Source of the DNA: Methylocapsa sp. S129
GTDB taxonomy: Bacteria; Pseudomonadota; Alphaproteobacteria; Rhizobiales; Beijerinckiaceae
Reading direction: 5' to 3'
NCBI RefSeq assembly: GCF_009765995.1
Contig: NZ_LMUI01000029.1
Span: 139,931-179,541 of the forward strand
Length of the DNA: 39,611 nucleotides
Every line of letters starts with the position of its first letter. The stretch's first letter is position 1. Both the position numbers and the translations under genes were made by a program. The notes below the pieces were generated by a model that had not been told where the DNA came from, did not search any database, and was given only the letters and a program-made list of their open reading frames with translations. Positions 1-7,272 of the stretch are shown here, in pieces.

Positions 1-153
1 CGCGCCTCGGACAGCGTTCTCATCGGGGAGGGGACGCCGATCGGGCTCATCCTGATGCCGATGATAGCCGTGAACCTGCAATTCGTGGATGACGCGGTCG
101 GTCGGAGATGAGGCGTGGAAAGGCTCGAAGTCGGTGTCCTGGTCGATCGCCAT
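1..153 (-). CDS. Probable DUF2493-family protein, N-terminal part only (runs off left edge)
   Basis: The minus strand starts ATG at 153 after a GGAGG box with seven bases of spacing and stays open for 51 codons to the window edge. The protein begins MAIDQDTDFEPFHASSP and continues HELQVHGYHRHQDEPDRRPL. This opening matches my memory of plasmid-borne proteins of alphaproteobacteria that carry a C-terminal DUF2493 (Rossmann-like, nucleotide-binding) domain. That domain itself lies outside the window, so the family call rests only on the N-terminus and on the neighbourhood, since such genes commonly lie next to toprim and strawberry-notch genes. It lies downstream of the truncated toprim gene on the same strand, after a 331-base gap. 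Function is unknown. Confidence 0.55.
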   Translation of the reverse strand, partial: MAIDQDTDFEPFHASSPTDRVIHELQVHGYHRHQDEPDRRPLPDENAVRGA

Positions 154-484
154 GGCGGCGCCTCCGTGGATGGCAGCCGCGCCCATCGCGGCCTTCGAGG
201 CGATCAGGCGGCGGACGGACCGAGCTTGCACCGCCAAGCGCAGCGCGGCGGCCGAAGCGGAGCGGAGGAGGGTAGGGAGGCCACTGTTTTGCTTCGCGAT
301 GCAAAGGCGGGCTTCGCCCGCCGGCGGAAAACAGTTGCCGACCGCCCTTGTCGGCCCGGCCCGTCTGACGCCCACTCGCCCTCCAGAAGGCCATGGGTGC
401 GGCTCTCATCATCCAGCGGAGCCATGCCGCCGGCCGATGGGCGGGACCACGGTCGCCGAATCCACCCTCTCCTTTCCGGCGCCG
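154..484. other. Gap without a gene, with a nested hairpin
   Basis: No convincing ORF is seen in either strand; the open frames here have the skewed composition of GC-rich non-coding DNA. The main structure is a perfect 7-base hairpin, GGCGGGC at 306-312 and GCCCGCC at 316-322 with loop TTC. It is nested inside an outer inverted repeat, ACTGTTTT at 282-289 and AAAACAGT at 328-335. On the minus strand this could be an mRNA end or spacer structure between the toprim fragment and the DUF2493-like gene. There is no clear T-run, so I do not call it a terminator. Confidence 0.5.
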
Positions 485-1350
485 TCAGGCCGCAAGCAGA
501 AAGCGTAAGGCATCCTGCGGGAGGAGTTGGTCCCTCAGAGACCCGCGGAGCTGCACGGGTCCGATGCGTCGAAGGTCTTCATTGAAGTCGCCAAGGCGCG
601 GCGACAGCGTCAGAACCTCGATCCCAGAGTCGCGGGCGCGGCGGCTCAACCGCTCCATACCGCGACGACCGGCGGGATCGGCGTCGACCGCAATATAGAG
701 CCGACCGAGCGAAGAAGGGAGCAGGAGCGCGGCAAGGTGATTCGCTGAGAGACCGGCGATCATCGGCATGCCTGGCATGACCATGCGCAGCGACATGATA
801 GTCTCGAGCCCTTCGCCGGCGGCGAGGACCGAGAGCGGCGCGTCGGTGTGCATTCCAAAGCGAACGCCCGATCCCAGAAGGTCACCCATCGCGCGGCGCG
901 GTGACGACACAGGCGCCTTCTCTCCAATATGGTGAGGATCGAGCCAGGTGCGGTGGACGCCCGTGACGCGTCCGGCGCGATCGGTGGCAGCGGCGATCAG
1001 AGCCGGGAATATTCGCGTGGGCGCCTCATCGTTCTCGCGATAATAGCAGCGCGGGTGAAAGCGAAGAGCGTCGGCGTCGACGACAACGGGATCGATGCCG
1101 CGATGCCTGAGATAGGCGTCGGCCAGCGTGCCGCCGATCGGCCGCGACATGGCAAATAGACGGCGCGCCGCCTCGGACGAGCCGTGCGGCGCCGGCGATG
1201 ATCGAGCAGGGGAAGGGGAGGGGACCTCCGGCAACGGCAGGCTCAGAAACGCGCGCGCCTCGTCCATCGCGTCGCGCACCGATGTCAGCCCGCGGTTGAG
1301 TGCGATCAGGTCGAGAAGGTCGCCGTGCTCGTCCGTGGCGGCGTCGGTCT
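485..1350 (-). pseudogene. Toprim-domain protein, 5'-truncated copy
   Basis: The C-terminal two thirds of a toprim (primase/topoisomerase fold) protein. Toprim marks are visible: the glutamate motif AAGEGLETIMS and the aspartate motif YIAVDADPAG. Reading upstream of the first usable start (1279), the frame stays homologous to the intact paralogue at 1481-2527: TDAATDEHGDLLDLI here against TDAASLEHGDLLDVI there. Homology ends at about 1350, inside the left arm of an inverted repeat (1343-1376). Roughly 60 N-terminal residues are missing, so the gene was cut by a rearrangement at that repeat. It could still give a short protein from the GTG at 1279, but without the N-terminal region. In related plasmids toprim genes of this type accompany the strawberry-notch gene, so this is probably the original copy, on the same strand as that gene. 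Confidence 0.75.
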
Positions 1351-1460
1351 TATGTGCAGTTGAACATAAGACCGACTATGTTGCGGCGAAGATTATGTTG
1401 CGGCCTGGCGCGGGGGCGCTGTCCCACAGCCGATTGGCAGTTTCTACGCAACATAACGCC
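1343..1460. repeat. Inverted-repeat core plus direct repeats, possible tyrosine-recombinase site
   Basis: A 13-base perfect inverted repeat, GTCGGTCTTATGT at 1343-1355 and ACATAAGACCGAC at 1364-1376, is separated by 8 bases. Right beside it are two direct copies of TATGTTGCGGC (1377-1387 and 1394-1404), and an inverted copy of the same word, CGCAACATAA, at 1447-1456. An inverted core with adjacent direct accessory motifs is the layout of complex resolution sites such as that used by TnpI of Tn4430. I see only the layout, not a sequence match. The truncated toprim gene breaks off inside the left arm, and the intact paralogue begins 20 bases after the last motif. Confidence 0.5.
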
Positions 1461-1480
1461 GTGCTGCGGGAGGTCGCGTG

Positions 1481-2527
1481 ATGGCCCGCGACGCTTCCGA
1501 ACTGGCCCGCCGCCTCGCCCAGAACGTCGAGGCGGTCTGCCGCCATTATCTGTCCAACGGCCGGCGGCAGGGCCGCTATTGGCTGGTGGGCGATGTTCGC
1601 AACACGCCCGGCCGGTCGATGTTCGTGCGGCTCAGCGGACCGGACTCCGGTCCCGGCACCGCCGGGCGCTGGACGGATGCGGCCTCGCTTGAACATGGTG
1701 ATCTGTTGGATGTCATCCGTGGAGCGCTCGGTCTTGTCGACTTCAAGGACGTTGCCGATGAGGCACGCCGCTTTCTGAGTCTGCCCAACCCGCCACCGAT
1801 CTCCTCGGCGGCGGCCCGACGCAATCCGGTCCCGCAAGGCTCACTGGAATCTGCGCGCCGATTGTTCGCTGCGTCGCGGCCCCTCGCGGGCACGCTGGCG
1901 GAGCGTTACTTGCACAGGCGGCATCTGACCGGGGTGGCCGGGCTTGCGTCCCTACGGTTTCATCCAAGCTGCTTCTACCGGCCGGAGGGGAGCGCCGAGA
2001 ACCTATCGTTTCCGGCGCTGATCGCTGCCATCACGGATCTTTCCGGCGCCATCACCGGCGTACATCGCACCTGGCTGGACCCGGCCGGCGGCAAAGCGCC
2101 GGTCGACGCCCCGCGACGGGCGATGGGCAATCTGCTCGGCCATGCGGTGCGTTTTGGGGCGGTCGATGATGTACTGGCCGCCGGTGAGGGCATCGAGACC
2201 GTGTTGTCAGTGCGCGAGATCTTGCCCGCCTTGCCGCTGGCGGCGGCACTTTCGTCCAATCATCTCGCCGCCATGCTATTTCCGGCAAGCTTACGCCTTC
2301 TCTATATCGTGCGCGATGCGGACCCGGCCGGTGACGCGGCGGTGGCGGCGCTGACGGCCCGGGCCGAGGGAGTCGGCATCGAGCCGCATGTGCTGTCGCC
2401 GCAGCTTGGCGATTTCAACAACGATCTCTGCCGCGCCGGCTTACTGGCGCTTCGCGCGAACCTGTTGTCGCAACTGCGGCCAGCGGAGGTCCAACGGTTT
2501 GCTGGACATCTGCTGCCGGTGGGCTGA
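1481..2527 (+). CDS. Toprim-domain protein (plasmid primase-like, DUF7146-type)
   Basis: A 348-residue protein. The N-terminal third contains the QGRYWLVGDVRN and RWTDAASLEHGDLLDVI segments typical of this family. The C-terminal half is a toprim domain with the AAGEGIETVL glutamate motif (about residue 230) and YIVRDADPAGD aspartate motif (about residue 275). Such proteins are thought to act on DNA or nucleotides in plasmid maintenance, but the reaction is not established. The start ATG at 1481 is preferred over the GTG at 1478 because GGGAGG at 1468-1473 lies seven bases before it. It is a paralogue of the truncated gene at 485-1350, in opposite orientation, with the recombination-like repeats between them. 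A hairpin follows the stop. Confidence 0.8.
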   Translation: MARDASELARRLAQNVEAVCRHYLSNGRRQGRYWLVGDVRNTPGRSMFVRLSGPDSGPGTAGRWTDAASLEHGDLLDVIRGALGLVDFKDVADEARRFLSLPNPPPISSAAARRNPVPQGSLESARRLFAASRPLAGTLAERYLHRRHLTGVAGLASLRFHPSCFYRPEGSAENLSFPALIAAITDLSGAITGVHRTWLDPAGGKAPVDAPRRAMGNLLGHAVRFGAVDDVLAAGEGIETVLSVREILPALPLAAALSSNHLAAMLFPASLRLLYIVRDADPAGDAAVAALTARAEGVGIEPHVLSPQLGDFNNDLCRAGLLALRANLLSQLRPAEVQRFAGHLLPVG

Positions 2528-2553
2528 ACCGAACTCGCGCTGCGTCGCGCGGA

Positions 2554-2576
2554 GGCACTCCTTACGTCGGAGTGCC
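2554..2576 (+). terminator. Hairpin after the toprim gene
   Basis: GGCACTCC at 2554-2561 pairs perfectly with GGAGTGCC at 2569-2576 across a 7-base loop, 27 bases after the toprim stop codon. There is no run of T after the stem, so it may be a weak or factor-dependent terminator. Confidence 0.4.
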
Positions 2577-2637
2577 CCAGCCCGCACAATTCAGAGCAGG
2601 AGTTATCGGCAACGAGCGCCGTAACATGACTCCTGAC

Positions 2638-3633
2638 TCACAAGGCGCTGAGGAAGGCCATCAAATCCTTGTCCTCCTTCCATGACCGACCGGGCTTTGG
2701 CTGACCGACTTCGCAAAGAGCTACGGCGTTGGCTTTCAGCGTGAGGTCTATTTCGGCATAGATATTGGTGGTGCTGATCGAGACATGGCCGAGCCAGGCG
2801 CGGATGGTGTTGATGTCTACGCCAGCGAGAACCAGGTGGCAGGCCGTTGTGTGCCGGATCACATGAGGGGTTATCGTTTTGTCAGCCAGTTCCGGCACCG
2901 CGGCCGCGTAACGCTCGATAAGGCGATAGACTCCGAACCGAGTAAAAGGCGTTCCGAGCCTGCTAACAAACACGGCGTCATCGGGAGAGCGATCGAGGAT
3001 CTCGTCTGCCAGCACTCGTTCGGTTTCCGACCACAATGGGCACTGACGCGTCTTGCCGCCCTTTCCATGCAGGGTGGCAAGGTCGTGACCGCCGTTCCCG
3101 CGCCCGATCTGCAGATCGCGTACTTTCAGTTCCGTGGCCTCGGAGACGCGCGCCCCAGTGTTGTAGAGAAAGAGCAGAAGCGCGTATTCGCGGCGGCCCC
3201 GCCTAGTCTTGCGGTCGGGCACGGCAAGCATGGCCTCCATTTCCGCCTTGGTCAGCCATCCGACTGGTGGCGGCATGGATTTCTTCGACGCGATAGCCCG
3301 GATATGGCCGCACCATTCGACAAGGGCCGGATCACGACTGCCGATGAAGCGGGCGAACGCCCGGATAGCGGCAAGCCGCTGATTGCGGGTCCGGGCAGAG
3401 CATCCGCGATCGTCTTCGAGATGTGTGAGGAACTGCAACACATGCCGAGAGGTGAGATCGCGCACAACCAGCCGGTCCACGGGCTTGCGCACCTTGCGGC
3501 TGACGAAGGGAAGCAGAAGACTGAAGGTGTCCCGGTAGCTCTTGCGAGTGTTCCGAGCCAGATTGCGCTCGGTGACAATATGTTCGGACAGGAAGCGCCG
3601 GAGCCATGGACCAAGGGTTACGACTTCAGACAT
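2638..3633 (-). CDS. Tyrosine recombinase, RitC of RIT-2
   Basis: A 331-residue phage-integrase-family recombinase. The N-terminal core-binding domain covers about residues 10-100 (RNTRKSYRDTFSLLLPFV). The catalytic domain has the expected residues: Arg in NTGARVSEATEL, Lys in HGKGGKTRQ, the HxxR box HVIRHTTA, His in WLGHVSISTTNIY and the nucleophile Tyr in the same motif. The ATG at 3633 is chosen because it overlaps the ritB stop (ATGTCTGA) and follows a GGGGAGA box; the longer frame starting at 3660 would overlap ritB more and lacks such a site. It is the third gene of the broken RIT-2 trio and appears intact. It is separated from ritA of its own element by the 3.4 kb RIT-1 insertion. Partner proteins would normally act together on the element ends. 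Confidence 0.88.
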   Translation of the reverse strand: MSEVVTLGPWLRRFLSEHIVTERNLARNTRKSYRDTFSLLLPFVSRKVRKPVDRLVVRDLTSRHVLQFLTHLEDDRGCSARTRNQRLAAIRAFARFIGSRDPALVEWCGHIRAIASKKSMPPPVGWLTKAEMEAMLAVPDRKTRRGRREYALLLFLYNTGARVSEATELKVRDLQIGRGNGGHDLATLHGKGGKTRQCPLWSETERVLADEILDRSPDDAVFVSRLGTPFTRFGVYRLIERYAAAVPELADKTITPHVIRHTTACHLVLAGVDINTIRAWLGHVSISTTNIYAEIDLTLKANAVALCEVGQPKPGRSWKEDKDLMAFLSAL

Positions 3634-3823
3634 GCTGGTCTCCCCCCGCATAACGCGCAAAGCGCAGCGATGCCTGCTGCAGAAGCTCCGGAGTCATCGT
3701 CAAATAGACCTTCGTGCCCTCCAGATCGGAATGGCCGAGGTAAGTGGAGAGCGCGGGCAACAACCGTTGCACGTCCGCGCCTCGACGATACCAGGCGGTC
3801 AGGTTGTGTACCGCGAAGCTATG
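3626..3823 (-). pseudogene. ritB of RIT-2, 3' fragment
   Basis: Reading the minus strand from 3823, the frame gives HSFAVHNLTAWYRRGADVQR, then LPALSTYLGHSDLEGTKVYL and ends DQHV at the stop 3626-3628. This is the C-terminal catalytic part of a RitB recombinase, with the LGH histidine and the VYL tyrosine. It continues exactly where the 5' fragment at 7270-7992 stops at the HxxR box (HDLRH). Joined, the two give about 305 residues, close to the 311 of RitB in RIT-1. The break is therefore the RIT-1 insertion and nothing of ritB seems to be lost. Confidence 0.88.
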
Positions 3824-3827
3824 TCGG

Positions 3828-3847
3828 TAATTCCGAATTCGGAATTA
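3828..3847. repeat. 20-base perfect palindrome at the ritA end of RIT-1
   Basis: TAATTCCGAATTCGGAATTA is its own reverse complement. It lies two bases after the target word TATGTC (3820-3825) and before ritA. The equivalent end of RIT-2 has TAATGCCGAATTCGGCATTA, also directly after TATGTC. The half site TAATTCCGA recurs, in variants, in the adjacent terminal repeat, suggesting several recombinase binding sites in a row. Confidence 0.85.
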
Positions 3848-3851
3848 GCGC

Positions 3852-3883
3852 CATAATTCCGAGTGCCGGATTATTCCGAGTGG
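3852..3883. repeat. Left 32-base terminal inverted repeat of RIT-1
   Basis: Bases 3852-3883 are the exact reverse complement of 7241-7272. The repeat contains two tandem copies of a 17-base word (14 of 17 identical in the right-hand copy) beginning CACTCGGAAT when read inward from the right end. A 125-base stretch between this repeat and ritA has no ORF and probably holds the ritA promoter. Confidence 0.88.
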
Positions 3884-4010
3884 TCTGTTTGTGATCGCTT
3901 GATGGTCCTTAATTTCAGAGACTTGGATAGGTCTTGATGATTGCCAGCTCGGCATTGCTCGGCTGTCTTCCATGAACGAGGATTTTCCTCGGCTCTAATG
4001 GAGACGAATG

Positions 4011-5249
4011 ATGACCGATCCTGACTGTGACGCGGCGACGTGGGTCAAGGCGTCCCGCGTTGGCCCGTTGGCAACCCACATCGATGCATTTGCGGCACGG
4101 CTCGGCGGCGAGGGTTACACGTCAACGACGGTGCGCGACAAATGCGAACTCGTGGCAAAACTGAGCGCTTGGCTTTATCGGCGCAATCTTTCACGGGATG
4201 CGCTCGACGAGGGTCACCTTAACCAGTTTCACGCAGATCGTCGCCGCCAAGGTCATGTGCGGCGCGGTGAGGTGGCGACCGGCCAGCAACTGCTCAGATA
4301 TCTACGTGACCTCGGTTGCGTTCGGAGCCTGCCGCCAGGACCTGATCCAACCCCTCTGGACAATCTGACGCGGGACTTCGGGCGTCACCTGAGTTCGGAG
4401 CGTGGCTTGTCACCTGCAACCTTGGGCAACTATCTACCAGTTGTTCGAAGATTTCTCACAGAGCGGTTTGACGGAAAGCCGATGCAGTTCGACGAACTGC
4501 GCCCGATCGACATTCAGCGTTTTGTTGTACGTCACGCTCAGACGGGAAGCCGTCGCAGCGCTCAATTGATGATCACCGCGTTGCGTTCGTTTCTGCGCTT
4601 TTTGCGACAACGAGGCGCGATTTCGATGGATCTCGCTGGCGCCGTGTCGGGGATAGCCGACTGGCGCCTGTCGCATCTGCCCAAGTCCATTCCGCCTGAA
4701 CAGGTTGAGCGGATGCTCGTGTCTTGTGATCGCAGCGTACCAGTCGGTGAACGCGACTATGCGATCTTGTTGCTTCTGGCGCGCCTCGGATTGCGCGCTG
4801 GAGAGGTCGTCGCCTTGACCTTGGACGATTTGGATTGGGAACGGGGCGAGATTCTCGTCCGCGGCAAGGGCCAGCGGCTTGTGCGATTGCCGCTGCCGAC
4901 GGACGTCGGCGCGGCGCTTGTCGACTATTTGCGTCACGCCCGTCCCCGCGGTTCGATACGACGGGTTTTCATCCGCATGCGCGCGCCGTTGCGCGGCCTG
5001 GCCGGCCCCTCCGCTATTGACTGCGTCGTCTGTCGCGCCCTCAAGCGCGCCGGTTTGAACCCATCGTTCAAAGGGGCCCACCTGCTGCGGCACTCCCTCG
5101 CCACCGATTTATTGCGTCGAGGCGCTTCGCTGACCGAGATCGGACAGCTCCTGCGTCATAGCCAGCCAACCACGACGCAAATCTACGCCAAGGTGGACAT
5201 CGCGGCGCTACGCACCCTTGGCCTTGCTTGGCCGGGAGCCGCCTCATGA
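4011..5249 (+). CDS. Tyrosine recombinase, RitA of RIT-1
   Basis: A 412-residue site-specific recombinase. It has an extra N-terminal helical part (about residues 15-110), a core-binding domain (about 115-205, GLSPATLGNYLPVVRRFL) and a catalytic domain (about 220-400). Catalytic residues are present: Arg in LGLRAGEVV, Lys in RGKGQRL, HLLRHSLA, His in LRHSQPTTTQ and Tyr in IYAKVD. The ATG at 4011 is six bases after GGAGA; the adjacent ATG at 4008 is the alternative. The stop overlaps ritB by four bases (ATGA), so the trio is translationally coupled. In RIT elements the three recombinases are thought to act together on the element ends. It is clearly different in sequence from RitA of RIT-2, so the two elements are different families rather than recent copies. 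Confidence 0.92.
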   Translation: MTDPDCDAATWVKASRVGPLATHIDAFAARLGGEGYTSTTVRDKCELVAKLSAWLYRRNLSRDALDEGHLNQFHADRRRQGHVRRGEVATGQQLLRYLRDLGCVRSLPPGPDPTPLDNLTRDFGRHLSSERGLSPATLGNYLPVVRRFLTERFDGKPMQFDELRPIDIQRFVVRHAQTGSRRSAQLMITALRSFLRFLRQRGAISMDLAGAVSGIADWRLSHLPKSIPPEQVERMLVSCDRSVPVGERDYAILLLLARLGLRAGEVVALTLDDLDWERGEILVRGKGQRLVRLPLPTDVGAALVDYLRHARPRGSIRRVFIRMRAPLRGLAGPSAIDCVVCRALKRAGLNPSFKGAHLLRHSLATDLLRRGASLTEIGQLLRHSQPTTTQIYAKVDIAALRTLGLAWPGAAS

Positions 5250-6181
5250 GCCCGCTGCGAAAGACGCTCGACGAATATCTGGCCATGCGTCGCGCCCTCG
5301 GGCACAAACTCTGTCGGGCCGGACACCTGTTGCAGCAGTTCGTCGCGTTCGCCGATCTGGCCGGCGCAACCTACGTCACCACCGATCTCGCGCTGGCATG
5401 GGTGAGCCAGCCTTGTGGGGCGGCGCTCGCTGAGAGAGCCGGTCGCTTGGGGATCGTGCGTCGCTTCGCGCAATACTGCGGCGCGCTCGACTCGCGAACC
5501 ATCGTGCCGCCGCACGGCCTGCTTCCCCATCGCTATCAGCGTCCGACGCCGTATATCTATCGTGATGAGGAGATCTCTCGCCTACTCGACGCGGCGCGGC
5601 AACTGTCCTCCTCAACCGGGTTGCGGCCTCATACCTACTCCACCCTCTTCGGCCTATACGCGGTGACCGGCATGCGATGCCGCGAACCGCTGCAACTCGA
5701 TCGCGATGACGTGGACTTGGTGAACGGCGTGCTGACGATCCGCGGCGCGAAGTTCGGCAAGTCCCGCTACGTCCCGCTGCACGTCTCCGCGCAATGCGCT
5801 TTGAACAGCTACGCAACGTGGCGGGATCGTTTGTGCCACTACCCCGCAAGCGCAAGCTTCTTTGTCTCTGATTGTGGGGGCCGCCTCACCGACGGGAGCG
5901 TCCGACGGACGTTCGTCCAATTATCTCACAAGATCGGCCTGCGAAGCGCCGGCGCCAGCCGAGGTCCACGCCTGCATGATCTCCGCCATCGAATGGCCGT
6001 CAACACGCTCCTCGCCTGGTATCGCGACGGCGTCGATGTCGAGCGACGTCTGCCTGAACTCTCGACTTATCTCGGCCATGCGCACATCACCGATACCTAC
6101 TGGTATCTCACGGCGACGCCAGAGCTGTTGCGGCAGGCGCTATTCCGCGTGGAGCCATCCGAGCGGGAGGCTTTGCCATGA
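5246..6181 (+). CDS. Tyrosine recombinase, RitB of RIT-1
   Basis: A 311-residue recombinase with all catalytic residues: Arg in TGMRCREPLQL, Lys in GAKFGKSRYV, HDLRHRMAV, His in YLGHAHITD and Tyr in TYWYLTAT. The start ATG at 5246 overlaps the ritA stop by four bases and follows CGGGAGC. The stop overlaps ritC by four bases. The N-terminal part (LDEYLAMRRALGHKLCRAG) is the conserved RitB opening. Its intact HDLRH box shows what the interrupted ritB of RIT-2 looked like at the insertion point. Confidence 0.92.
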   Translation: MSPLRKTLDEYLAMRRALGHKLCRAGHLLQQFVAFADLAGATYVTTDLALAWVSQPCGAALAERAGRLGIVRRFAQYCGALDSRTIVPPHGLLPHRYQRPTPYIYRDEEISRLLDAARQLSSSTGLRPHTYSTLFGLYAVTGMRCREPLQLDRDDVDLVNGVLTIRGAKFGKSRYVPLHVSAQCALNSYATWRDRLCHYPASASFFVSDCGGRLTDGSVRRTFVQLSHKIGLRSAGASRGPRLHDLRHRMAVNTLLAWYRDGVDVERRLPELSTYLGHAHITDTYWYLTATPELLRQALFRVEPSEREALP

Positions 6182-7176
6182 AAGCCGCCAATACATTCCC
6201 CACTCTGCTGGAGGCGTTCTTCATCGACCGTCTCATGCGGCAGCGACAGGTGAGCCCCCACACTCTCGCCAGCTACCGGGATACCTTCCGTTTGCTGCTG
6301 CAATATGCGCAACGACAGCTTGGCAAAGCGCCATCGGCCCTTCCGCTGCCCGATCTGGACACTCCGTTCCTCGGCGCCTTCCTCGATCATCTCGAACAGG
6401 AACGCGACAATAGCGCCCGCAGTCGCAACGTCCGCCTCGCCGCCATCCACTCTTTTTTCCGCTATGTGGCGCTGCACGCACCCGAGCACAGCGCCCTGGC
6501 GCAGCGCGTGCTCGCCATGCCGAGCAAGCGCTATCAACGGCGGCCGATCGACTTTCTAGCGCCCACCGAAGTGGCCGCTCTACTGGCGGCGCCCAACCTC
6601 GACACCTGGATCGGGCGTCGCGATCGAGCTTTGTTGCTGCTTGCCGTGCAGACCGGGCTACGCGCCTCCGAACTTCTCGGCTTGCGCTGTCACAACTTCG
6701 TGCTCGGGCCCAGCGCCCATGTGCAATGCCAGGGCAAGGGACGCAAAGTCCGCAACACGCCGCTACGCAAGGAAACCGCTACAGTGTTGCGCAACTGGTT
6801 CCAAGAGCACCATGGCCAGCCTTCAAGACCTGCCTTTCCGACAACCTCAGGCGGGGCATTGAGCCATGACGGCCTGCAATATCTGCTCAACAAGCACCTC
6901 GCCGTCGCCTGTCGTCAGTGCGCTTCATTGTCCGGCAAGCGCGTGACGCCCCACGTGCTCCGGCACACGCTGGCGATGAACCTGCTTCACCGCGGCGTCG
7001 ACCGTTCCGTGATCGCGCTTTGGCTGGGCCACGAGTCTATCGAGACGACATCTATCTATTTGCATGCCGATATGCAGCTCAAGGAAGCAGCGCTTGCCAA
7101 AACCCCGGCCACCGATGCGCACGCACGCCGATACCGACCCGATGATCACCTCCTGACCTTTCTCAGGAGCCTCTGA
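6178..7176 (+). CDS. Tyrosine recombinase, RitC of RIT-1
   Basis: A 332-residue recombinase. Core-binding domain at about residues 10-100 (RQVSPHTLASYRDTFRLLL), catalytic domain at about 115-330 with Arg in TGLRASELLGL, Lys in QGKGRKVRN, HVLRHTLAM, His in WLGHESIETT and Tyr in SIYLHAD. The start overlaps the ritB stop (ATGA) and follows GGGAGG at the right distance. It is the last gene of RIT-1; 64 non-coding bases separate its stop from the right terminal repeat. Confidence 0.92.
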   Translation: MKAANTFPTLLEAFFIDRLMRQRQVSPHTLASYRDTFRLLLQYAQRQLGKAPSALPLPDLDTPFLGAFLDHLEQERDNSARSRNVRLAAIHSFFRYVALHAPEHSALAQRVLAMPSKRYQRRPIDFLAPTEVAALLAAPNLDTWIGRRDRALLLLAVQTGLRASELLGLRCHNFVLGPSAHVQCQGKGRKVRNTPLRKETATVLRNWFQEHHGQPSRPAFPTTSGGALSHDGLQYLLNKHLAVACRQCASLSGKRVTPHVLRHTLAMNLLHRGVDRSVIALWLGHESIETTSIYLHADMQLKEAALAKTPATDAHARRYRPDDHLLTFLRSL

Positions 7177-7240
7177 TTATGACGATCCCCACACAGGCCA
7201 ACTTCAGAAAATCCGTGGGATCTCCACGCCATTTGGATCC

Positions 7241-7272
7241 CCACTCGGAATAATCCGGCACTCGGAATTATG
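7241..7272. repeat. Right 32-base terminal inverted repeat of RIT-1
   Basis: Exact reverse complement of 3852-3883. It reads as two tandem 17-base words, 7242-7258 and 7259-7275, both starting CACTCGGAAT and matching at 14 of 17 bases. The last bases (ATG, 7270-7272) are also part of the interrupted ritB, so element and target share a short overlap as expected for tyrosine recombinase crossover. Confidence 0.88.

Larger units (their letters stand above)
3824..7269 (+). mobile_element. RIT-1: complete Recombinase-In-Trio element inserted in ritB of RIT-2
   Basis: About 3.4 kb with three overlapping plus-strand tyrosine recombinase genes. The ends are set by the ritB interruption and by a perfect 32-base inverted repeat (3852-3883 and 7241-7272). 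The left end carries an additional 20-base palindrome (3828-3847), which the right end lacks. Target bases AGCTATG on the left and ATGCCGAAGATC on the right rebuild the expected ritB sequence over the conserved HDLRH box, sharing ATG. All three recombinases keep their catalytic residues, so the element may be active. RIT elements are known as a class of trio-recombinase elements; nesting of one in another is the unusual part. Confidence 0.88.

Noticed and set aside
1343-1460. A CRISPR-like or phage attachment array
   Set aside because: Too few repeats, unequal spacing and mixed orientation; no cas genes and no tRNA gene nearby.
2785-3894. A 369-codon plus-strand ORF opposite ritC and ritB of RIT-2
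   Set aside because: It is the shadow of the real recombinase frames on the minus strand, which show all catalytic motifs.
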